Shown: piece after piece, positions 1 to 10,387 of the stretch
Position numbering within the stretch: the stretch's first letter is position 1
How the letters are laid out: each line of letters starts with the position of its first letter
Source of the DNA: Corythucha ciliata
Taxonomy: Eukaryota; Arthropoda; Insecta; Hemiptera; Tingidae
Direction of reading: 5' to 3'
DNA length: 64,000 bases
Assembly: GCA_038030265.1 (NCBI GenBank)
Contig: CM075941.1
Location: 12,276,001 to 12,340,000, forward strand
The notes under the pieces: generated by a model
What the model was told of the DNA's origin: nothing
The model's database searches: none
Seen by the model: only the letters and a program-made list of their open reading frames with translations
Translations under genes and position numbers: made by a program

Positions 1-1791
1 AGGAATTGGACAAGCCCCCGAGAGCGGGGGAATTTCTGGTAAATCCCAGACTGAATGAAGACCGAATTCCCCCCCCCCCCATTTTGCCATCGGTGTTATT
101 AAGGAAAAAAAGAGGACGATGGTGTCAAAAGAAAGTTTGTTGTCAAGTGGTCAACACATGTCAGTAGCACGGTCCTTCTTTGTGTACAAGGGAGGGAAAC
201 AGAAACACTCATCCCCGGACTTCCTTTCTCCGAGTGTAATGTGGTTCTGAAGTCAAACTCTTCGAGAAGAGGGTGTGGTCGTGGCGGGGAGGGAGGGTAT
301 TGGAAGAAAGCAGCACAAATTGAACGGAAAAATCACAATGAGAATAAAGTGAATTTGATGACGCAAAGACCTTTTTCATTATATTTCACACGAAATGCCC
401 AAAACACGGGCTGCAGAAAGGGGGAAAAGTCTCCAACGAGTGGCGGGGAGAGGTGATTTGTCACTGCGGCCCTATTTTCATTAATAATTTAACTCTGACA
501 AGGGCGTTTCTGTGACACGAGAGAGCAACGTCCTCTTCTTAAAGTAATCTTGCGTGAATCCCTCCGCGGAGGACCCACCAGTGTTTTTGTTTATTCATCA
601 AACCGAGTTGAAAACTTCTTGAAAATAGGCCCCGCTGTTTTTCTTGTTTCCTCCTCATAAAAACTAAACGACCCAACATCTGCACACGCCAAATATAAGG
701 GAGAAAAAGAGAGGTTTGCTGAAAGGAACAAAATTGATGTACCTCACCCTCCCACTACATGCCGTTAAACCAAGCAACATATTGCGGCATTTTAGAAACA
801 GGCATTGTCCGTCTCTGGTGTACAGCAACCCTTCACCCATCGTCCTCAACCGAAATTAAGTATATTTTTCAAGTAAGACATATGTCCCATCCACCCCTCC
901 CCCGCAACCCAACGGTACGTTTCTCTTCTTTGCAGACACACAATTTCCAGAATCTCCGAGCGTTGCTACCCTAGCGAGGGAAGGGGGGGGGGTTTCCCAT
1001 AAGGTAACCGTGACACTTAATCATGTCTTTTTCTCTGGTAAAGAGTTTTCTTTCCCTCACCAAAAATAACTTTCATTATGTTTTTATGAAAAAGATATTT
1101 CCTTGTGATTACTCCGTGGGCTTTTCCCCAAGAGGGTGTGTGAGAAAATGGATAAATGTGTTCTGTTCTGACCTAGAAGGAATAAGGGCGTACAAACACA
1201 CACTCACCTCACCACGTTTTCAAGTTATTTTCTCTCTTGGACCACAGCACACTCAAATGTACTATGATTCGACTCGTATTTCACAAAGCCAGAACACTCA
1301 TGTCTGTGGGTTATATGTATTAACATGAAAACAAATTTCGGCAACAAAAGACATCTCAAATTGTCCATTATGGCCGCAGTGACAACAATTGTACAACAAA
1401 AAAGCACGTCAGCTTGTCAAATTCGCAGCTTTTGAGGTTTTTCTAAAAACTCCCCTTTCTACAAAGGGGGTGGTGCAGGCGTTAATGGCAAGGGGCCCGA
1501 GACGCTATTTTTCCCATACAACACCACCCCTCACCATAATTCATTGGATGAAACAGTGTTGGGGGGGGGGGAGTGCGAGGTAAAAAAATTCTCTACGCAT
1601 CTGCCCGCTCCTATTTTACAGGGCACACGGATCTCCATTTTATTATAAAGTTGGTAGGTATAAATCATTTTAATAGTTTCAACACGCCTCTATAAATCGC
1701 ACACTCACGCAGTTGCAGATTCCCGGGGTGTCAATTACACGCCAAAAACGCATGAAGAGCCCCCCTCCCCGCCCTTACATCTCATCACAGG
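1..1791. other. Non-coding unique DNA
   Basis: No gene is recognisable on either strand. The stretch is CT- or GA-rich and carries G/C homopolymers (C run near 69-80, G runs near 983-992 and 1560-1571). The open frames, the longest 101 codons, have no recognisable motif, are interrupted by homopolymers and look like chance. Confidence 0.6.
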
Positions 1792-1799
1792 GTTGGGTA

Positions 1800-2103
1800 C
1801 AGTAACTGACCTAAAGTACCCTGTCAGGACCAGGGGCGGAAATCTCTATCAGACACCTTTTAGTCTCTAAATAAACGCGGAATATCATTGCTACGTATAG
1901 CGTGAAATTATGAGTTTTATAGCTGTGACTGAGCGCTTTTTCTCCATTTTAGCCGCCCCAATTTTCATCAGTTTCATTTTCACTTTTCTACGTCCATGAA
2001 CATAACACCTAAAAATCTCCGAAGGGAGGTGGGGTCCTCTGAACGGGTGGGCCCAGGGTTGTCCCTGGGGGGGGGGGCTCGCCGCTTCCTCGGTACGCTA
2101 CAA
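1800..2103 (-). mobile_element. Short hAT-like non-autonomous element with 8-bp target duplication
   Basis: The left end reads CAGTAACTGACCTA and the right end, read inward, TTGTAGCGTACCGAGG. Other copies of the right-end module in this window have CAGTAGCGTACC (21272 inward) and CAGTAGCATAC (57270 inward). The flanks are GTTGGGTA (1792-1799) and GTTGGGGTA (2104-2112), a target duplication with one extra G. Inside there is one family A repeat (about 1931-1957, CGCTTTTTCTCCATTTTAGC), then an ACCTAAAAATC module and CCTCTGAACGGGTGG near 2036-2050, both of which recur next to long family A arrays. A second left-end-like motif, CAGGGGCGGAAATCTCTAT, is at 1831-1849. An 8-bp duplication and CAGTRGCG ends fit the hAT superfamily. 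No transposase is present, so movement would need one supplied elsewhere. Confidence 0.6.
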
Positions 2104-2112
2104 GTTGGGGTA

Positions 2113-3280
2113 TCCACCCGAGCCACGGTCGAATTACCTCGAGTCGATTAAATTTTCGTTAAATTTGAAAGATGCAAACAATTAATTCTATAGCAGAGGA
2201 AGACCGGGGCTTTACAAGAATGTCAATATTGACAGCAACTCTAATTATTTTTAAAAGGCCTTTATTTTTGCTGAAAAATCCCTCACTGAACCCAACGGTA
2301 AAGCCTACATCCCCCTACCCCTCGAACCATAATTTCTAAGGTAATTCTTTCAGAATGAAAAGCTTCGTGGTGTTGGTGGTGGTTGGATGTGGGGAAGGGT
2401 CGCAAAGAAAATTAACTCTCTATCTTCTTGTTAAAAAAAGGGCAAAAAAAAAATCTGTTGCCAAGTCAATTAATCCTCTCTTTCCTGGGTCAATTTTCTC
2501 TGCGGCGGATTTTAAAAAATTGTGAGAATCCCTATACCCCCGGCTACAATTATCTGTTTCAGTTGCGAGAAAGACAAAGGGCGGGGGAATGGGGGGGGTT
2601 GGTGTTTTTTTGTTGTTTTTATGCGATCCATCACATTGGCCATAATTCATTGCACGTTGCTTATGACGGTTGTTCAATAATTCACAAGGTTATCTCTTAC
2701 AGAGTTTGTGATTCCGCATAAGAGGAAGGTCACTGTAGGGGGAAGTGGGAAGGGAGGGGCGTAGTTTTCTTGTGCTGAGAAACGTTCGTGATTTTGCATT
2801 GAAGAGCAATGGACATTCTATATACGTTGATAAATGCGCGGAATGCCGCCGCAGGCGTGCGTCCAGGAAGGAGCTCATTATGAACGCTCTGTGGGTTGTA
2901 TTGTCGGATCTCGCACGTTAGCTTCGGAAATCGTGAAATCCCTAAAATAATGTATCCACCTGCCTCCCCCCCCCCGTCTTGTAATTTCACGTCATGAACT
3001 GCCTGTTCAGCCTGCGACCCCCCTCCCCTCACAACAATACGCAGCTCAGAAAAAGAAAAGGGAGAAGAGGACAATAGAAGCCTATGCCCTAAAAAAATAA
3101 TCAACTATTAAGCACGACGGCTTAAAACTCAATGACAATAACAGTTGTATGGTGCGAACTCAGTACCTATGTTAAATTTCGAGAGTTTGGCCTTTTCAAA
3201 ACATAACTTTGCTCTTTTCCATTCTTCGGGATCCAAATTCCCTGATTTATAGGCTGTTTCATCCTATCATCATTGCCTCT
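2113..3280. other. Non-coding unique DNA
   Basis: No recognisable gene. Contains G/C homopolymers (G run near 2592-2600, C run 2966-2975). The overlapping open frames at 2420-3104 have no family resemblance and read through homopolymers. Confidence 0.6.
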
Positions 3281-3347
3281 GGGGTGTTATAATTTTAACA
3301 CGGCGTTGTCACGTGGATACCACCCGTGTTATTCCATATAACACCCC
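3281..3347. repeat. 67-bp perfect-ended fold-back
   Basis: GGGGTGTTAT at 3281-3290 is the exact reverse complement of ATAACACCCC at 3338-3347. Further in, AACACGG pairs with CCGTGTT, so most of the segment can fold into one interrupted hairpin. It could be a tiny fold-back element or a chance palindrome. No target duplication is clear. Confidence 0.5.
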
Positions 3348-3765
3348 TTCGTACTTCAGCCCCAGAATAACAGAAACGGATACCTATTCGTTGTCAGTAA
3401 AGGCCAGCTTCTAGAAGCGCTCCGCGGGCATTCCCAATTTCCCACTTTCAAGTCATTACAAGCTCTATGCTTCTGAAGGAACATATTACGGCTCACGTCC
3501 CGTCTTCAGTGGGCTTCTCAACGAAACTGTTTCCAAAGTATAGGGCACGTGGCGCTTATGGTTATGGACACAATATAGTTGCCAGTTTGAAACGTAGCAT
3601 ATTTTTATTATCTGGACACAATGTACATGACATCATTTATTACATCCCGGACCAGACCCGACTTCACCAGACTTTCGGGTACACAGTATTTCTGAAGAAC
3701 AAGAAGATATACAATACAATAAAAAATAGTCAATCCTGCGGGTGTTAGTAAGACTGCATCGAGCT
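3348..3765. other. Non-coding unique DNA
   Basis: One 93-codon open frame (3467-3748) shows no recognisable motif. Nothing else stands out. Confidence 0.5.
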
Positions 3766-4190
3766 CTTATCGAAGCTGAAACCTAATTTCAAAACCTAAT
3801 TTCGATGGTTTTGGTCGTCCTAAATCCAAATTTCAAGGATTTGGACTCCTTTGAAAACCAAATTTCGTTCATTTTTCGAAGCTGATTTTCGGTTCCGCTA
3901 GTAATTAAAATCAATTATTGTCGGGGTTTTTTTCAATAAAATGAACTTGGCCAACCGAATTGCTTCCAGGCGGCATACATTTCAGCCTTGGAGAGAGGAA
4001 GGGGAGGCGGTTTTGGGTGTTTTAAAATTTTAAGTTTCACGAGTCTTGGCACTTAAATATCCAAAATTCAAGAATTTGGCTCTTTTAAAACCGAATTTCA
4101 CGGATTTTCGTCTCATGGGAAACAAAATGTCACGGGCTTGAGCACTACAATCTCAATTGCCTCCAGGCACTCATTTCAACCTAGAGATTG
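3766..4190 (+). repeat. Family B degenerate satellite (about 30-bp period)
   Basis: Diverged repeats of the type AAACCAAATTTCACGGATTT, each a CCAAATTTC core followed by a 'TTGGCTC.TTT' tail. The same family occurs at 26.49-27.5 kb and 44.75-45.62 kb, and reversed at 57.6-57.89 kb. An exact 77-bp block of this array (4105-4181) is repeated at 4796-4872. Confidence 0.6.
4105..4181 (+). repeat. 77-bp exact direct repeat, copy 1
   Basis: Identical base for base to 4796-4872. The shared block begins TTTTCGTCTCATGGGAAAC and ends with CATTTCAACC. The identity is far higher than between neighbouring satellite units, so the duplication (or gene-conversion event) is recent relative to the arrays. Copy 2 abuts a LINE fragment. 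Confidence 0.85.
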
Positions 4191-4248
4191 TTAACTGAGT
4201 TTTCGAATCAAATTATGGTGCACTCTATACATTTTAAAAGTATTTACA

Positions 4249-4285
4249 AAAAAAAAAAATAATAATAATAAAAAAAAAAAAAAAA
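4249..4285 (+). repeat. A-rich (AAT)n microsatellite
   Basis: A12, then several AAT units, then about A15. It could be a decayed retroposon tail, but no retroposon body is visible next to it. Confidence 0.8.
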
Positions 4286-4327
4286 CAGAAACCGGGACAA
4301 AATGCGTCCATAATTAGCTAAAACGGG

Positions 4328-4382
4328 ACGACGGTCCTGGGTGCCCCGCGACGACGGTCCTGGGTGCCCCGCGACGACGGTC
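4328..4382 (+). repeat. 23-bp GC-rich tandem repeat, 2.4 copies
   Basis: Two perfect units beginning ACGACGGTCCTGGGTGCCCC at 4328 and 4351, and a partial third unit at 4374. They are GC-rich and unlike the AT-rich satellites around them. Confidence 0.85.
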
Positions 4383-4389
4383 GGCCGGG

Positions 4390-4795
4390 TTGGATTGGCT
4401 GTCATATAGTGATTTTTCGGGGCACCACGAATCGCGTCAGTTTTGTCATTATAGGGTCCGTATTATGGCCAGCTCAGCTATTTTTAGGGAGCATTGAGTC
4501 GGTGTTTTACCGATTTCATGACTTGAACAGCGAGGTTGGCAACTTTTAGATCGCATTGTAGAGTCAATTTTGCGATGTATGAGAGCGTGACATCAAGCCT
4601 AGGCGAATTGGTAGATTTTGAAATTTTGAAAGCAGGAATCGTCAGTTAATCCATTTTTAGAGCCCAGTCAGTTTTGACATTTTTATGGCTTGAATAACGA
4701 GTTTGGCAAGTTTTAGAGTCAGTTTTTACGATTTATAGGGCGCGACGTCAAATCGAGTCGATTTTCAAGCCAATGCATTTGTCGATTTTGCCATG
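4390..4795 (+). repeat. Family C degenerate satellite, first block
   Basis: Diverged units with consensus near GTCAGTTTTGCCATTTTTAG and a GCGCGAAT joint, period about 30 bp or a multiple. The array continues after the LINE fragment at 5050-5560 and recurs at 27.70-28.03 kb. Confidence 0.55.
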
Positions 4796-4872
4796 TTTTC
4801 GTCTCATGGGAAACAAAATGTCACGGGCTTGAGCACTACAATCTCAATTGCCTCCAGGCACTCATTTCAACC
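4796..4872 (+). repeat. 77-bp exact direct repeat, copy 2
   Basis: Identical to 4105-4181 (offset 691). Its last bases overlap the 3' end of the open reading of the LINE fragment on the other strand, which places the duplicated block at the boundary between array and LINE. Confidence 0.85.
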
Positions 4873-5047
4873 AAAACCACCTGCTTAGGCTTTTCGGGGC
4901 GCGAATCGGAGCACCTTTGAGTGTATCGTCCCCGAAGATGCTGAGCCGGCGGCCCACGAGCGCATCAAGCTTGATCACGATATGATAGGCGGTCTCGTCT
5001 TCTTCCCCACACAGTCTACACAACGGGGACTCCGTGAGAATCCACTT
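4862..5047 (-). pseudogene. Non-LTR retrotransposon (LINE) C-terminal zinc-knuckle fragment
   Basis: Between two stops on the minus strand the frame reads LTESPLCRLCGEEDETAYH and then IVIKLDALVGRRLSIFG. The pattern 'plCrlCgeeeEt..H' followed about eight residues later by 'RR...(L/F)G' is typical of the C-terminal end of Jockey/R1-type LINE ORF2 proteins. The last zinc ligand, normally Cys shortly after the His, is not present (IKLD instead), and no upstream reverse transcriptase remains, so it is dead. Family C satellite lies on both sides, so the fragment either inserted into the array or was caught in it. Confidence 0.65.
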
Positions 5048-5049
5048 TC

Positions 5050-5560
5050 AGAGCTCGTTCAGTTATTTTGTTGTTTTTTTTCACTAATCTGGCAAATTTT
5101 TTTTTTGGGCGCAAATAGTCAGTTCAGCCATTTTCAAGGCACGATTCGTAAATTATCGCGCCATTTCGAGGGGCGCAAATCAAAGGGCTCGAAATGGCCA
5201 GTATTGCCCATTTCTGGCAAGCGAATGGTGGTCAATTTGGTCATTTTTTGCGCGCGAATGGTCGATTTAGCCATTTTGAGGGCGGGAATCATGATATTTT
5301 CAGGCATTTTCAAGGCCATAGTTTAGCCATTTTTGGGGCGAGTGAAATCAGTTTGGCTATTTTTAGAGCGGGCTTGCAATTTTTGGTGTTTCTATAGTGC
5401 GCAAGTAGTCAGTTTATACCCATTTTCAAGACGCAAATCGTCAGTTTTGCCATTTTAGGTGCGAGTATGGTCAGTTAATCATATTTTTGGTGCATTTCAC
5501 AGTTCATTAAAGGGCAAATGCACTATATTTGATGGAGGGAATAGATATAGTTTAGCTGTT
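5050..5560 (+). repeat. Family C degenerate satellite, second block
   Basis: About fifteen diverged units of AGTCAGTTTAGCCATTTT type joined by GGCGCGAAT-like linkers. The 114-codon open frame here (4982-5326) only reads the repeats and is not a gene. Confidence 0.6.
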
Positions 5561-8500
5561 TTTAAGCAGCGAATTGCTGTTGACAACCATTTTTAGTAGA
5601 GCAAAGCGCACAATTTCTCCAAAGCCCCTTCCTTGAGCAAATCCTGTATCCACGTTTGAATGCAACCACGTGGTTCCGGCAACAACGCGCCCTAAATAAA
5701 AGAGGGCAAAAAAATAAACGTTTCCCGTTGGTTTCGGTCAACTTTTTCGGAGATTCGAGTGACCCAGCGAGGTCCACGTGGATCGAAGGGCACACTAAAT
5801 ATCTAAGTTTTTACTTTGTATTCTACCCAACTATTTAATTGGAGTTAAAACAGACGCTGATCCATCGAGAGGGAGTTCCCCCTCCCTTCCCCGAGAACAC
5901 CTCTCCGACAAATCCCCTCGTGATGAAACACTTAAAAAGAACCAGGCGGTCAATTTCATTTTCTCCAAGAGGATGTTCGATCGCTTCACTTCACCCTCCC
6001 TACACCCCCTCCCACCACATACACACAAACACACACACACCAGAATGTTTTTGTTGACAGACCTTTTAAGAATCCTTCACCCATCACCGCCCCGTAAATA
6101 TTTTACAAGGCTTTTACGGAAAAGTATCCATTTTTCTGAATGAGCGTGGGTGATGGGGGGAGGGTACAGGGATGGAAGAGTTAGCGAACGTAAAACATTA
6201 AACGAGATTGAGACATCAATTTTTATGTTTCTGTGAAGAGGATGATGAGAGAAAAGTTAATGGAAAGTATCGGAAAATTGCTTGACAGGCGAAAGAGCCG
6301 TATATAGTTGGGGAGGTGTGTGTGAATTATAGACAATGTTTTTTCTTATAGGGCGGGGGAGGGGAGGGACACACATTTATACGTTGAGCCAGTTAAAATC
6401 TTAACGACCATGAAATAAGGGGCCGGGGGTGTAATAACTTCCGTTAATGGGTCAAAGGCTTTTTCGTTGTCGCCCAGGGAAATGTATAAGAGGGCGCGGG
6501 GCTTTATTTTCCCCGAGATAGAATCTTTACAGTGAAGGGCTTATAACACACTATAGTGGTTGTTTCACTTCAATTGGTTCATTAAAACGTGCTGACCCGT
6601 AAAAACTTTTAATACGTTTCCATATACAATAGGTTTACAGAACGATGGCTTTCTTAATTATTGTAATTGAACACCGCGGTAATTGCGAGATCCATTCATC
6701 GCTCCACTACAAAATGTTTCTTATAAGGACCCTCTCATATCTCACACTGACAGCTTCATTGACCCAGAAAACTCAATTTGATTCCCTTCCCCTCACTATT
6801 TCTGGGCGAGATTTGTTGCTTATTGACTGAAAATGAGTTGTCCCTATAGACGTTCTGTCAGTAACGTACCAGCTCTAAATCTCACTCGCCCTTTCACTCT
6901 CTCTCTCTTCAGTCACTGATGCTGGAATTGCTTGTGTACATCGTTGAAAGGGATGAATTCCGTAATATCATGCTGAAAGGACAGCAGGGGTCAATGCAAT
7001 TCCATGATAAACAAAACACTGGCGGGCAATCATTATTAATTTTGTCCAGTTGTATACATATTGCTCCATGGCACCGAAGCGAGGGGACACGGAGCTCTCC
7101 CAACGTGTGTAATATATAATTTTAATTGCAACGCCCCCGGGGAGTCACCCCTTTGTACATCGCTCCTTTAGAGTCCAAACCGAACACTCTTTCTGATGGG
7201 TGGCAATGTGTGAAAAGGTTTTATACGTCCCCCTTCCGCTCTACAGGGAAAATGAAAACTTCTAGTCATTGAGCAGCGACGACGACGCAGTCGTTTAAAT
7301 ATTTCGACGAAATTCACCATCGAATGAGAAAAAAGAGGAAACAAGAGAATGAAAGGGCCACAGAAAACTGGACCAATTGAGAGTGCTCTCTGAGCGGGGA
7401 AGAATTGTCTGGGGGACACTCCTGACAATCCTTTTAGGAATTGACCCCTGGAATTTTCCAGTTATTGAGAGAGCCAACTTCTCTGCATACGAATTTCAAC
7501 TCAATGAATCCTTTCCCCTCCCCCCTATAAATTTTTACGGATTTCCAGACAAAATATTCCATGTATTACTTCTCAAAATGCTTCTTTCTTTTGTAAAACG
7601 TGTTCAAAAACAAGCTCTCATAACACGATATGTTTTAGGGAAACACGATATGTTCCCTAAAATGACTAACAACTCTCCAGCTTTTCCACGAAAAGATTGC
7701 TCTCAGTCGGTGTATAGGAGGCGGGCATAAGGACAAACCGCTTGTGTTATATAGTTGCCATAGCTACAGGTGTAGATTCACGTGAAACCCCTCTGACCCC
7801 CCGCCCATCCCACCCACCACGCCTCACAATAATAATAACCTGTCAATGTAGCGTTGAATAGGGGCTTGTGGGTAAGGCTGGAACAAGGTTGGAAGGGTTG
7901 TAGGGGGGGGGGAGGGTAAACAACAATACAATCCAAAATGAAGAGGCATTCGACCGAATCAAGGGGAATGAATTGAGCTCGCAAGCTTCGATGAATTTCC
8001 CAGGATATCGGGCGTAGATGTTTTCAAGTATTAATAGGATTAGTTGTTGCTTGTTGCGTATTTTGTTAATTGTGTACGTGAAACACACACAATTTCAAGA
8101 AGGATTATATTGCTGAGGATTAAAAATTTCTTCGCTCTCATTTTTAACAAATAACTGTTGCTATGGGATAGGGAGCCAGGCACAATTCTAATAAGGGCAA
8201 TAGCGTTACAACTGTTACGAGATGGTGGATTGTGGAGAGGGGAGGGGCGAACTTTGGAACGAACTATTTTGTCGCAAGCACCAAAAGGGACGCTTAGAGG
8301 ACTGATTGGATTTATTGTTATGTATATGAGAGTGTTGGAGGTAAATGCAAAGGTCCTCTCCTTCGTCTAATCGCCATTCTCGTTAACTTAACAGCAATTA
8401 AGTCCTCTTATTGCTGACTTTCTGTTCCGTGGATGAAAACCATGAACCATGAATGTATTTTACCGCCAGCATGATAAAAAAACAACTAATTAATTTAAAT

Positions 8501-10387
8501 GAACATTGTTACAATCAAGGTTTAATCCACCGGGTTAATTTATTGAGTATTATTCTGACGTTGAGGCAGCTCGTTAATAGCCATTTGGCTTTCGCTTCAC
8601 AGTCAAATTAACCCCGATTGGAAGGGAAGGGAGTGGCGGTTTTCCACCGTTGCCTCCTCCAACTGAATGATTTTACTTCTGGTTGTTGGTGGGTTCGCGG
8701 TGAGGGGTGGGAAGGGGAAGAGGACAGCTGGGAATGAGCGAGAAGTTGCTGGGGAGTTTAGACACATTGAAATTTGACTTGCACGGCTCATTAGGGATCC
8801 CTCCAGAATTGAACGTCACCCGCATTCCCCTCACCCCTCCACGGTCCATCCCTCCCACTTCTTGTCTTTCATTATAACTCAATGCTCTTCTCTCTCTTCA
8901 AGTTACCCTCCTTCACATCCACTTTTACCATAATTACAAACGTCTAATGACGCTTGGCCCCTAGCTCTCATCTTTCTTCAAATATTAATATTTAAACAAA
9001 GACTGGGGAGGTTTGAAGTCTCCGTTTCAACCAACACCTTCACCCCCTTCAACCCTCCTATTTTTTCTTTTTTTTTTTGTCTGCTTCAAGCTCGTTTACA
9101 GCGCCTTATACCCCTCTATACAAAAGTACTTAAAAGCCACAACGTATCCCCCTCTTTTGGGCCTCGGTTTTCTTAATTTTAATAAAGTAGAACTCATAAT
9201 TCGCAATTTTCTCGGCATCTCATACCCCTTATTCTCGCTGAGAAATTCTTTTTAAACAATCATTATAATGCTTCGAGCGTGGTGGGGTCGGTTATTTATT
9301 CGCGTACAACGCAAAATAAGAGGGTCTCTCCTCCTGAGTATACACTGTAGTAATTCGGAGAATTGCAGGGGTTACAGCCTTATTCCAAAACTCAAAATTT
9401 ATTGGAGCATCCAGCACAAAGGTTGGACCTCGCTGACTCCGCGTCTGGAGCTCGAAACCAACTATTTTAAGGATTCTGAGTCCTGACGCACCCTTATAGG
9501 TTGCACGCTTTTTGTCCCTGACTGGCTGCATTCCAAAATTGGCCATTGCCCGAGGGACTCGCTCATCGCGTACGGTTCGAATCGAAACACTCTGAAAAAT
9601 TATTCATAATCGTAAAAATCACCCAATTAAGATGTCATTAACGATTTCTAAAATACTGAAGTGATTAATCGTTTCAAGATTTCTTTCTAGTGATTCAAAG
9701 CTGACAGAAACAAAGGGCGAAGATATATTATTATTATTATAAAATTTATCAAATAACTCTTTTTTTTCTTTGTAACTCTCATTTAAAAGAAGAAGAAAAA
9801 AAGGCCCCACACAGACACACACAATGGAAAAAATAAGAGGGCCCCTTTTTCTCTTTTCTGCTTCATTTGTGGCGAGTTTGTCTTTTTGTTTCCTCGCATC
9901 CCCCCCCCCACCGGATACCCCGCCAGTCACATTCCCACCTTATTCACGTCCCCCACTCCCACTAGTTCATTCCAAAAAGGAAAAAGCTCCTCCCGGAGTG
10001 ATATATTGGGATAGGAAATAGCTACTGCGGAAAAATAATGGCGGCGATTAATTACTTGATGTTGAGAGATCTGTTGTCCGGGGGGGGGGGAGGGTTTTTA
10101 AAAGGAGGATGCGATAGAGAAACCAATAAAGGCTACTTCTTTCTCCCTCCCCCCCTTTTTTTTTGTTTTGACACAGTTCACCCCTTTCCAGCTTTTTCTC
10201 TCTTGGAAAACTATTCGGGTCGACAAGCTTTTCTCTCTATATCAACAAGATTTAACCCCTCGGACACGTCTACGCCTGTACTTGAAAACCGACCTTCTTT
10301 TTTTTTCTTCTAGCGTTAAAATCTCATTTACCGGTCCTGAAAAGAGTTAAATAAAAGTTTTTTTTTTTTGTAGAGGAGAGCCTCTCA
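5561..10387. other. Non-coding unique DNA
   Basis: No gene recognised. The open frames, up to 117 codons (7377-7730), lack recognisable domains. Visible structure is limited to a CA microsatellite near 6017-6042, a small hairpin at 7637-7664, and G/C runs from 7903 onward. A GGTTCGAATCG at 9576 resembles a tRNA B box, but no cloverleaf forms around it. Confidence 0.6.
6017..6042 (+). repeat. CA microsatellite
   Basis: An interrupted (AC)n tract, continuous as ACACACACACAC near its end. Confidence 0.8.

Noticed and set aside
9576..9586. GGTTCGAATCG, possible tRNA B box
   Set aside because: No acceptor stem, no D arm and no T stem form around it in either orientation.
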